Source of the DNA: Acholeplasma sp.
GTDB lineage: Bacteria; Bacillota_I; Bacilli_A; Acholeplasmatales; Acholeplasmataceae
Direction of reading: 5' to 3'
NCBI GenBank assembly: GCA_003605085.1
Contig: QZKD01000024.1
Location: 1 to 56,945 of the forward strand
Length of the DNA: 56,945 nucleotides
The notes beneath the pieces were generated by a model. The model was not told the origin of the DNA, did not search any database, and worked only from the letters and a program-made list of their open reading frames with translations. Position 1 is the first letter of the stretch, and each line of letters opens with the position of its first letter. The position numbers and the translations under genes are program-made. Shown in pieces: positions 50,935 through 56,945 of the stretch.

Positions 50935-50963
50935 GGTCTGATACAAATGTACTAGACCTTTTT
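50935..50963 (+). terminator. Hairpin resembling the tRNA-Ser terminator
   Basis: GGTCTGATAC (50935-50944) and GTACTAGACC (50949-50958), then TTTTT. The stem is interrupted by two mismatches. It resembles 44669-44698 base for base over most of its length. Apart from this and copy C, I see no feature in 50777-51210 except possible promoter-like AT-rich sequence near 51075. Confidence 0.5.
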
Positions 50964-51210
50964 CTTTTTAATTAAAATCAGATTAAGCATTACTATATGA
51001 AATGCTATATTCATTAGGATAGATATCTGTTTTTTTAAATATATAAAAATCAAATAACATTCATGTAAACCTATGATAAAATGTAATCAACGTGCATTGC
51101 ATTATAAAGTCTATATATGAATACAAATGAAATAGATTGATATGAAACTATCCATCATTCATTGAATTTTTGTGTGTACGAATAATTATCATGAAAAATG
51201 GAGATTCATT

Positions 51211-52035
51211 ATGAAACAGATATTTTCCTTTAACAGCAGTCATCCAATCCTTAAAAGTTTCATTATTACGTTGTTGTTTTTACTGATCGTAAGTATTGGA
51301 GGTGCGATATCCTCAATCGCTGGAATCAGCAGTAATATCACCCTGTTTATAGCATATTTCATCCTATCCTTAACACTAGCGATTCTGATCAATAGAAAGA
51401 GAAATTGGGGATATTATGGGTTTGATTTCACTTCTCGAAAACTCAGTGAATACTTTATCTATATCCCATTATTTATCATGGCAGTTGCTCCGTTAGTGGT
51501 TGGTTTTTCATCAACGTTGACATGGATTGATGTCGTCTATTTTATATTTTTCATGGCGATGGTTGCTTTTGTAGAAGAAATGATTTTTCGAGGAATCATC
51601 TTAAAACTTCTCCAGAAGAAAAGTCATTGGATCGCTATATTGGGATCGAGTTTATTATTCTCAGTGCCTCATATTTTAAACGCATTAAATGGCAAAGAGA
51701 TAAGTCAAACTCTATTCCAAATCTCTTTTGCTCTTTTGTTAGGAATCATTTTAGCGATGCTTATCGTAAAAACAAATCGTATTTTGCCATTGATTATTTA
51801 TCATTTAATCAATAACACGTTGAGTTCCATAACAAGTACAAATGTTGATGCTTCAACTAATCTAATTTTAAACATTGTTGTCTTATCTATAGGGCTTATC
51901 TACATGATTTATCTATTTTTCTCAATAAAAAAAGTATTAAGTGATTATGTATTTAAATGGTTGAAAAAATTCATAATCATACAATGCAATAATCAACACG
52001 TATTCATCACGATGTTTGATAATCCATGGAATTGA
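51211..52035 (+). CDS. CPBP-family intramembrane metalloprotease
   Basis: 274 aa. CAAX-protease/bacteriocin-processing (ABI) family with about eight helices. Motif 1 EEMIFRG (~122-128) supplies the catalytic Glu pair; motif 2 is in SVPHILNA; motif 3 in YHLINNTLSS. These enzymes cut within membranes; some confer bacteriocin self-immunity. ATG 51211 has GGAG nine bases upstream, while a longer frame from 51172 lacks a site. The Imm5-like gene lies downstream, beyond a terminator. Confidence 0.88.
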   Translation: MKQIFSFNSSHPILKSFIITLLFLLIVSIGGAISSIAGISSNITLFIAYFILSLTLAILINRKRNWGYYGFDFTSRKLSEYFIYIPLFIMAVAPLVVGFSSTLTWIDVVYFIFFMAMVAFVEEMIFRGIILKLLQKKSHWIAILGSSLLFSVPHILNALNGKEISQTLFQISFALLLGIILAMLIVKTNRILPLIIYHLINNTLSSITSTNVDASTNLILNIVVLSIGLIYMIYLFFSIKKVLSDYVFKWLKKFIIIQCNNQHVFITMFDNPWN

Positions 52036-52056
52036 GTGCACTCAATTCCATTTTTA
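52026..52056 (+). terminator. Terminator of the CPBP gene
   Basis: Perfect 26-nt palindrome (ATGGAATTGAGTG and its complement, 52026-52051) followed by TTTTT; overlaps the stop. Confidence 0.9.
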
Positions 52057-52072
52057 TATGATTCATCATTAA

Positions 52073-52081
52073 TGATATAAT
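52073..52081 (+). promoter_or_regulatory. Extended -10 promoter of the Imm5-like gene
   Basis: TG-A-TATAAT (TATAAT at 52076-52081), 28 bases before the gene. Confidence 0.5.
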
Positions 52082-52109
52082 GGCACTGAAGATATAGAGG
52101 TAAAATAGG

Positions 52110-52625
52110 ATGAATGAATCTTTAATCTATCAAGACATATGCAAAAGAATCCATAAGAAACGAGCACTATGGTTTGAACCAAGTGATTCATGTCTAAAGG
52201 AAATCAGTGATCATATTTCAAGTTCATCTAAAGACATGGTCATTGAATGGAGTTTATTGCAAGTCAAAAGAATCATCGACACTCTTAAGAAAAAATACCC
52301 TGAAGAAGATCGAGCAATCCTTGCTTATGAGAGTGTTATACAATGGCTTCATAAAGAGATAAAGATGCCAACAGCAAAACGTGCGATATTAGAATGTCAT
52401 GCAGTTGTCAAAGATATCACATCACCATCAGACAAGGCTCTATTTCATGCAGTAGCTCAAGGTTTATCGAGCATTCATGTAAAAACACATGCCTTGGGTA
52501 TACCCATTTATGAGCTCACTTCAATCGCAAGATTTCACATCGATGATTTTGAGCATTACGTCAATCAAAAAATCAAAGAATACCTCGATGCGTTTGACTA
52601 TATACAATCAAAGAACCCACGCTGA
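52110..52625 (+). CDS. Imm5-like putative immunity protein
   Basis: 171 aa. Helical cytosolic protein matching the Imm5-type immunity family pattern: AKRAILECHAVVKD, DKALFHAVAQGLSSIHVKTHALGIPIYELTSI. Members are predicted to protect against polymorphic toxins. No toxin gene is adjacent, so this may be an orphan shield against neighbours or may have another role. The biochemical function of the family is not established. Confidence 0.75.
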   Translation: MNESLIYQDICKRIHKKRALWFEPSDSCLKEISDHISSSSKDMVIEWSLLQVKRIIDTLKKKYPEEDRAILAYESVIQWLHKEIKMPTAKRAILECHAVVKDITSPSDKALFHAVAQGLSSIHVKTHALGIPIYELTSIARFHIDDFEHYVNQKIKEYLDAFDYIQSKNPR

Positions 52626-52681
52626 TCAATCTTCTTACTTATACATAGTGTAAAATCAAAGACTATCCATGTTAAAATAGT

Positions 52682-52720
52682 TTTGATGAATGGTGTTTTT
52701 ATAACAGATAATTCATCAAA
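52682..52720 (+). promoter_or_regulatory. Stem-loop directly before the acetyltransferase gene
   Basis: Perfect 10-bp inverted repeat TTTGATGAAT (52682-52691) / ATTCATCAAA (52711-52720) with a 19-base loop, ending at the GAGGT ribosome binding site. It could act as an operator or as a leader hairpin affecting translation. Confidence 0.55.
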
Positions 52721-52731
52721 GAGGTATCATC

Positions 52732-53238
52732 ATGAAGCCAATCATTCGACAAATGAATGAAAATGATGTCAAACAATATCGTCTGTTAAGATTAGAGGCT
52801 CTTAAAAATCATCCTGAAGCATTTGCTTCAAGTTACGAAGAGGAAATCTTATATGATGAGTCCATCTACGTCCAGCGTCTAAAACAACAATCGACCTATT
52901 CCGTTGGAGCTTTTGATGGAGATGCCATGATAGGTATGGCAGTTTTTGTTCCTCAGTCAAGGACAAAAATTTCTCATATGGCAGACATTTTTTCTGTTTA
53001 CGTGTCTCCTTTATATCGAAAGCACAATCTAGGATATCTTATGATTCAAACCATCATCAATCATGCAAAACAACTCGGTTTTATTGAACAGATTAAACTG
53101 TCTGTCACTTCAACGAATCTGGATGCGATCAAACTCTACATGCGTTGTGGATTTGAAATCTATGGTACTGATCCCCATGTCATCAAAGTAGGGGATCGGT
53201 ACTATGATTCCACACTCATGATTTTATACATAAAATAG
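52732..53238 (+). CDS. GNAT-family N-acetyltransferase
   Basis: 168 aa. Acetyl-CoA-dependent transferase fold: IRQMNENDVKQYRLLRLEAL at the start, the strand SVYVSPLYRKHNLGYLMIQTII (the acetyl-CoA loop is R/K-x-x-x-G-Y, slightly unusual), and NLDAIKLYMRCGFEIYGTDP. Substrate unknown. First gene of a compact operon with a serine hydrolase, a PLP decarboxylase and a second acetyltransferase. Confidence 0.88.
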   Translation: MKPIIRQMNENDVKQYRLLRLEALKNHPEAFASSYEEEILYDESIYVQRLKQQSTYSVGAFDGDAMIGMAVFVPQSRTKISHMADIFSVYVSPLYRKHNLGYLMIQTIINHAKQLGFIEQIKLSVTSTNLDAIKLYMRCGFEIYGTDPHVIKVGDRYYDSTLMILYIK

Positions 53239-53246
53239 GAGTCATC

Positions 53247-54392
53247 ATGAAGTCTTTTATTCAAAACCTTATCCTTCGTCACGATTTGTATGATGCGGAT
53301 GTCATCTGTTTTAAGCATGGTAACATCGTTGAACAACACACACTCTATCATCCAGATGTTCCTCATACATATGCATCAGATACGATGGTTCGCATCGCCT
53401 CAATTTCGAAGCTTTTTGTTGCAGTAGCTATCATGCAACTTCAAGAAAAAGGAAAAATTGATATTCATGATCCTTTAGAAACGTATCTTCCCTTTATCAT
53501 AAGACATCCATCTTTTCAAAATGATGTGATCACGATAAAAATGCTTCTTACGCATACAGCTTCACTCACCGATACCGATAAACTTTATGTTTCTTATGGA
53601 GAAAATCTTAAAGAATTCTTTGACCCTAATGGAAAATACTATTCAGATTCCATGTTTTTATCATATGATCAAAAACCCGTTAAACCAGGTACTACTTATC
53701 ACTACTACAATACAGGATTTCAATTATTAGCAAGCATCATTGAAATTGTCTCTGGAAAACGATTTGATCATTATATTCGAACACACATCTTGGATCCTTT
53801 AGCTATCAAAGGGACATTTAACCCAAGTGAACAAACATATCACAGGATGATCAAGCCCACATTTCGAAAAAACGATGGTCGATGGGAATCCCAAGTAGAT
53901 GATTCACTGCCACTTCATAACTATGAGAATTATGTACTTGGTACCAATGGCTCTTTATTTTCACCACAGGGTGGATTGAGAACCAATGCGACTGAACTAA
54001 GCAAGTTTATGAAATTTTTGATGTCTGGAAATGATCAAGTATTGCATAAAATGACCATCAATGAAATGATCAAAGTTCATTTTCCTGTGAATAAAAACAA
54101 TTCAGCAGATCAATTTTGCCGCAATAATGGTCTTGGATTCAATGTCATCACAGAAGGCTATTTCAATCGGCCAATATGGGAGATGCCATATCGTTTGGTT
54201 GGACATTGTGGTATTGCATACGGATGCTTAGGGGTATTTTTTTACGACCCCATTCAGCATAATGGACTCATTTTTATTACACGAGGACACGGAAAACCCA
54301 TTGAAACTTACCACGGTCATTATTCGGAATATTTTAATTTTCAAGAAGAGATGTTTACCTACGTGGACCAACACATTTGGAGGGCATTATGA
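53247..54392 (+). CDS. Serine hydrolase of the beta-lactamase/class C family
   Basis: 381 aa, no signal peptide, so cytosolic. SxxK nucleophile motif SISK (52-55), YxN motif YYNTG (~154-156), and a GHCGIAYG segment in place of KTG/HxG. Such proteins include esterases, D-aminopeptidases and penicillin-binding-like enzymes; the cytosolic location argues against antibiotic resistance. Eight bases after the acetyltransferase gene; the stop overlaps the decarboxylase start (ATGA). Confidence 0.85.
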   Translation: MKSFIQNLILRHDLYDADVICFKHGNIVEQHTLYHPDVPHTYASDTMVRIASISKLFVAVAIMQLQEKGKIDIHDPLETYLPFIIRHPSFQNDVITIKMLLTHTASLTDTDKLYVSYGENLKEFFDPNGKYYSDSMFLSYDQKPVKPGTTYHYYNTGFQLLASIIEIVSGKRFDHYIRTHILDPLAIKGTFNPSEQTYHRMIKPTFRKNDGRWESQVDDSLPLHNYENYVLGTNGSLFSPQGGLRTNATELSKFMKFLMSGNDQVLHKMTINEMIKVHFPVNKNNSADQFCRNNGLGFNVITEGYFNRPIWEMPYRLVGHCGIAYGCLGVFFYDPIQHNGLIFITRGHGKPIETYHGHYSEYFNFQEEMFTYVDQHIWRAL

Positions 54393-55666
54393 AATCACTC
54401 TCAAAAGATGATCAAACCATGTATTTTGCACAGATTCCTATCTTATCCTTGGTGAAGAAGTATCAAACACCACTATTTCTTTATGATCAAGATGCCATTG
54501 AAGAACGGATTCATTCACTTAAAGAAATCTCTAAACTCAATGATCATTTGACCATTTATTATGCTTCAAAAGCATTCTTAACGCTTGCGATGGCACATAT
54601 CATCAAAGAAAACAATCTTTTCATTGATGTAGCTAGTCGTGGTGAACTCTTCATTGCACTCAAAGGTGGAATTGATCCGACACATGTTCTATTTCATGGT
54701 AATAACAAAACAATTCCAGATATAATCTACGCAATAGAACAGGGTGTTAGAAAATTCGTTGTGGATAATTTGCAAGAACTTCAATTTTTGAAAGGGTATA
54801 CCAACGAAAAACGGATTACACTTGAGATTCTCATACGCGTGATCCCTAAGATTCAAGATATCAAGACGCACAAGAATATTACGACAGGTCATCATCAATC
54901 AAAATTCGGCATCGATTTGGATCATTGGTTGGATGTGATGATCTCTATCCTTTCAGAAGCAAAATATGTATCATTCATGGGATTTCATTTTCATATAGGT
55001 TCCCAACTGATGACGAATGCTTATCATTTGAAAGCGATTGATTATGTTTTTAAGTATATAAAAATACTTAAAGATACCCATCATATTGACGTGAAAGAAC
55101 TTAATCTTGGTGGTGGATTTGGAATTAAGTATACCGAGGATGATCACCCGATGACGATTCAAGACTTTATGGAACCCATTATAAAAAAAATCCAGAGTAT
55201 ATCGAATGACATGAATTTGATCCATCCACACCTCAGCATTGAACCTGGAAGGTATATCGTTGGAGGGACAGCGCTCATCTTATATACTGTAGGAATCATA
55301 AAAGAAGGCATGCCATATCCATTGGTTGCAATCAATGGAGGTATGACAGAAAATTTAAGAGTCGCTTTATACCAAGCCAAGTATCAAGCCATTCTCATCG
55401 ATCGCAACGAAAATCCCTGTGAAACGTATACCATTGTCGGTCAAGCATGTGAATCCACGGATCTCATGATAGAAAAAGCGCATCTTCCAAAGCTTATCGC
55501 CGGAGATACGATTGCATTTCTAAATGCTGGAGCTTATGAACATTCCCTTGCAAACAATTTTAACAAGACATTAAAACCAGCAGTTGTAATGATTGACAAA
55601 GGTAAAGACCGTCTGATCCAAGAAAGAGAAGTAATTGAAGATCTCATCAAAAGAGATCATGTATAA
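54389..55666 (+). CDS. lysA: PLP-dependent decarboxylase of the diaminopimelate decarboxylase family
   Basis: 425 aa. Fold type III enzyme: PLP Lys61 in YYASKAF, HFHIGSQ, GGGFGI phosphate-binding loop, EPGRYIVG, and the cross-subunit ACESTD motif with GAYEHSLANNFN near the end. The overall pattern is closest to LysA (meso-DAP to lysine). No other lysine genes are nearby, and a polyamine-type acetyltransferase follows, so a related amino-acid decarboxylase activity remains possible. ATG 54389 has GGAGGG upstream; a TTG at 54377 precedes that site. Confidence 0.85.
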   Translation: MKSLSKDDQTMYFAQIPILSLVKKYQTPLFLYDQDAIEERIHSLKEISKLNDHLTIYYASKAFLTLAMAHIIKENNLFIDVASRGELFIALKGGIDPTHVLFHGNNKTIPDIIYAIEQGVRKFVVDNLQELQFLKGYTNEKRITLEILIRVIPKIQDIKTHKNITTGHHQSKFGIDLDHWLDVMISILSEAKYVSFMGFHFHIGSQLMTNAYHLKAIDYVFKYIKILKDTHHIDVKELNLGGGFGIKYTEDDHPMTIQDFMEPIIKKIQSISNDMNLIHPHLSIEPGRYIVGGTALILYTVGIIKEGMPYPLVAINGGMTENLRVALYQAKYQAILIDRNENPCETYTIVGQACESTDLMIEKAHLPKLIAGDTIAFLNAGAYEHSLANNFNKTLKPAVVMIDKGKDRLIQEREVIEDLIKRDHV

Positions 55667-55687
55667 AAATAGAAAAGAGGAATATGT

Positions 55688-56155
55688 ATGTCTAAGATTC
55701 ATATGAAGAAAGTCACAGATAAAAATTTTGATGATGTCATCCGGATGTCTGACACATTGACCGATTACCAAAAACAATGTGTTGCCCCCAATGCCATTTC
55801 CATCGCACAAGCTTATATCAACTACAAAAGAGCTTGGCCAAGAGTCATTACTTTAGGAAATAAACCTATAGGGTTTGTGATGATTGCCTTATGGGATGAT
55901 GACATCCCTGTTGAAGATCGCCCCGCCTATTTTTTATGGCGCTTCATGATGTCAAAAGATTATCAACAAAAAGGTTATGGAAGACAGGTCTTAGATCAAA
56001 TCGTTGAGAAATGCAAAATCGATGGAATTAAGATGCTTTACACATCGTGTCATACGGAAGGCGAACAACCGTATAAATTCTACACGAAATATGGTTTTCT
56101 AGATACCGGTATTGTCGATGGTGGCGAATCGATATTAAAAATGCATATCCAATAA
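55688..56155 (+). CDS. GNAT acetyltransferase, spermine/spermidine type (BltD/PaiA-like)
   Basis: 155 aa. YQKQCVAPNAISIAQAYINYKRAWPRVI followed by IGFVMIAL and YFLWRFMMSKDYQQKGYGRQVLDQIV (acetyl-CoA loop QQKGYG) is the pattern of polyamine N-acetyltransferases and their BltD relatives. FYTKYGF closes the fold. Directly after the PLP decarboxylase with GAGGA upstream; last gene of the operon. Confidence 0.87.
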   Translation: MSKIHMKKVTDKNFDDVIRMSDTLTDYQKQCVAPNAISIAQAYINYKRAWPRVITLGNKPIGFVMIALWDDDIPVEDRPAYFLWRFMMSKDYQQKGYGRQVLDQIVEKCKIDGIKMLYTSCHTEGEQPYKFYTKYGFLDTGIVDGGESILKMHIQ

Positions 56156-56158
56156 AGT

Positions 56159-56197
56159 AAAAGGATTTCCAATCGTCTGACTGGGAATCCTTTTTTT
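56159..56197. terminator. Bidirectional terminator at the end of the acetyltransferase operon
   Basis: AAAAGGATTTCCA / TGGGAATCCTTTT stem (one G-U pair), 10-base loop, T run on the plus strand and an A run upstream that serves the convergent gene. Confidence 0.88.
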
Positions 56198-56198
56198 A

Positions 56199-56843
56199 TT
56201 ATAATTTTTCGAGATGATCTAAGAATGCTTCAATTGGTTGATTACCAAGAAGTTCATACTGTTCATTGATGACAATCTTAGGTACGCCAGAAACATTGTA
56301 TTGTTCAGATAATTCATAGAAGGTTTGTGCTTCAATCATTTCACCTTCAATGTTGGAGTTGAGCATTGCTAAACGATGGGCAGATGAGACAGCTCCTGGG
56401 CAATGAGGGCAACTCAAGGTGACAAAAACTTTAATATTTACGGGTTTCGCAATTTTCTTAATGCGTTCAACCGTCTTTTGATCAAAACCAAAATCCACTC
56501 CAGACATATCGATGATCGCTGTTAAAAATGAATTGATTTCATGCCCGGCGGGAATACCATTAAATTTAACGCCACGATAGTTTCCTTCGTGATCAAGCAT
56601 GACAAAACTTGGGGTTAAAGTGATATCATACTTATCTGCATCTTCAAGATCTGTTGAAAGATCTTTTTCAACAAAAGAGAGTTTATCGCTTAATTCAGCG
56701 ATTTCTGACAGTAATTGTCTGGTTTCAGTACATGTGTCACAAGGACTTTCTTGTGTGAAAAGAACAAGGGTGACATGTTCTTTCATGGGTGATAAAAATT
56801 GTTTGATCTGATTTTGTAATTCTAAATTGAGTAGTCTTTCCAT
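56199..56843 (-). CDS. Two-domain protein disulfide oxidoreductase (PDO/glutaredoxin-like)
   Basis: 214 aa. Two thioredoxin-fold units in tandem, as in PDO and the N-terminal domain of AhpF. Unit 1 has Cys35-Asp-Thr-Cys38 with cis-Pro in TLTPSFVM; unit 2 has Cys145-Pro-His-Cys148 with cis-Pro in SGVPKIVI. Both redox sites are intact, unlike the FrnE-like protein at 33.5 kb. No signal peptide; probably a cytosolic thiol reductant. GAGGAG lies eight bases before the ATG. Confidence 0.88.
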   Translation of the reverse strand: MERLLNLELQNQIKQFLSPMKEHVTLVLFTQESPCDTCTETRQLLSEIAELSDKLSFVEKDLSTDLEDADKYDITLTPSFVMLDHEGNYRGVKFNGIPAGHEINSFLTAIIDMSGVDFGFDQKTVERIKKIAKPVNIKVFVTLSCPHCPGAVSSAHRLAMLNSNIEGEMIEAQTFYELSEQYNVSGVPKIVINEQYELLGNQPIEAFLDHLEKL

Positions 56844-56858
56844 GATTAAGCTCCTCGT

Positions 56859-56901
56859 ATAATATGTAGTGTAGATTTGGGATCAAGCCCAGCTACATAT
56901 T
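56859..56901 (-). promoter_or_regulatory. Promoter and dyad upstream of the disulfide oxidoreductase gene
   Basis: On the minus strand -35 TTGATC (56886-56881), 16-bp spacer, -10 TATTAT (56864-56859). The whole promoter sits in an inverted repeat, AATATGTAG (56861-56869) / CTACATATT (56893-56901), with an inner GGG/CCC pair: a candidate operator. Confidence 0.6.
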
Positions 56902-56945
56902 GTTATTTATAAGATTGAAGTCCTAGTGTTATAATCAAGTCAAGA

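Noticed and set aside
1-56945. UGA-as-tryptophan genetic code
   Set aside because: Several genes end in TGA, tryptophans in conserved motifs are TGG, and an intact RF2 with SPF and GGQ is present.

Overview
This 56.9 kb window is chromosomal DNA from an AT-rich, low-GC Gram-positive-type bacterium. UGA is a stop codon here: uvrC, ylxQ, fmt and several other genes end in TGA, tryptophan is TGG, and a full release factor 2 gene is present. That excludes the UGA=Trp code of Mycoplasma and Spiroplasma. The mix of gene families (RqcH, RNase J, RnpM/YlxR, YitT, type I SAM riboswitch, Fur-type zinc regulator, VTC polyphosphate polymerase) fits a deep-branching Mollicutes/Bacilli relative (Acholeplasma-, Izemoplasma- or Haloplasma-like) or an Erysipelotrichia-like lineage. 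The lineage is an inference; no rRNA is present to settle it.

Layout. 1-9.7 kb is housekeeping: rqcH, gmk-rpoZ, uvrC with an overlapping DEDDh exonuclease gene, RNase J, a HAD phosphatase, coaD, a small membrane protein and an aldo/keto reductase. 9.7-12.5 kb is a minus-strand zinc uptake operon znuA-znuC-znuB-zur, whose promoter is bracketed by two perfect 17-bp palindromes. 12.6-17.0 kb is the rimP-nusA-rnpM-ylxQ-infB-rbfA translation operon. 17.0-22.2 kb is priA-fmt-pgpA plus a membrane protein with a degenerate HD-GYP-like domain. 22.2-25.1 kb is a SAM-I riboswitch with a terminator, then metK, a DUF3137 protein and lemA. 25.2-31.9 kb is a tightly packed secA-prfB-yitT-S41 protease-recX run. 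31.9-35.9 kb holds an amidohydrolase, a FrnE/DsbA-like protein with a damaged active site, and a DEAD-box helicase.

36.0-41.2 kb is the most notable system: three overlapping genes for a kleisin-, KITE- and SMC/MukB-like complex related to Wadjet/MksBEF (JetA, JetB, JetC). No JetD nuclease follows; a bleomycin-hydrolase-type aminopeptidase does. Two dyads built from ATGAA/TTCAT half-sites surround its likely promoter. 42.7-44.7 kb has three tRNAs (Pro-GGG, Arg-CCG, Ser-GGA) around a polyphosphate-polymerase/DUF4956 pair.

44.7-51.0 kb is an accessory island downstream of tRNA-Ser. It has 20-bp-periodic repeat arrays, a decayed IS3-family transposase end, three copies of a probable IS end, an unknown membrane protein, an AbrB/RelE-type toxin-antitoxin pair whose toxin can be read only through a -1 frameshift at TTTAAAA, and an RND exporter divergent from a TetR regulator. 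51.2-56.9 kb has a CPBP protease, an orphan Imm5-like immunity protein, an operon of two acetyltransferases, a beta-lactamase-fold serine hydrolase and a DAP-decarboxylase-family enzyme, and finally a two-domain disulfide oxidoreductase. I saw no CRISPR array, rRNA, intact prophage or intact insertion sequence.
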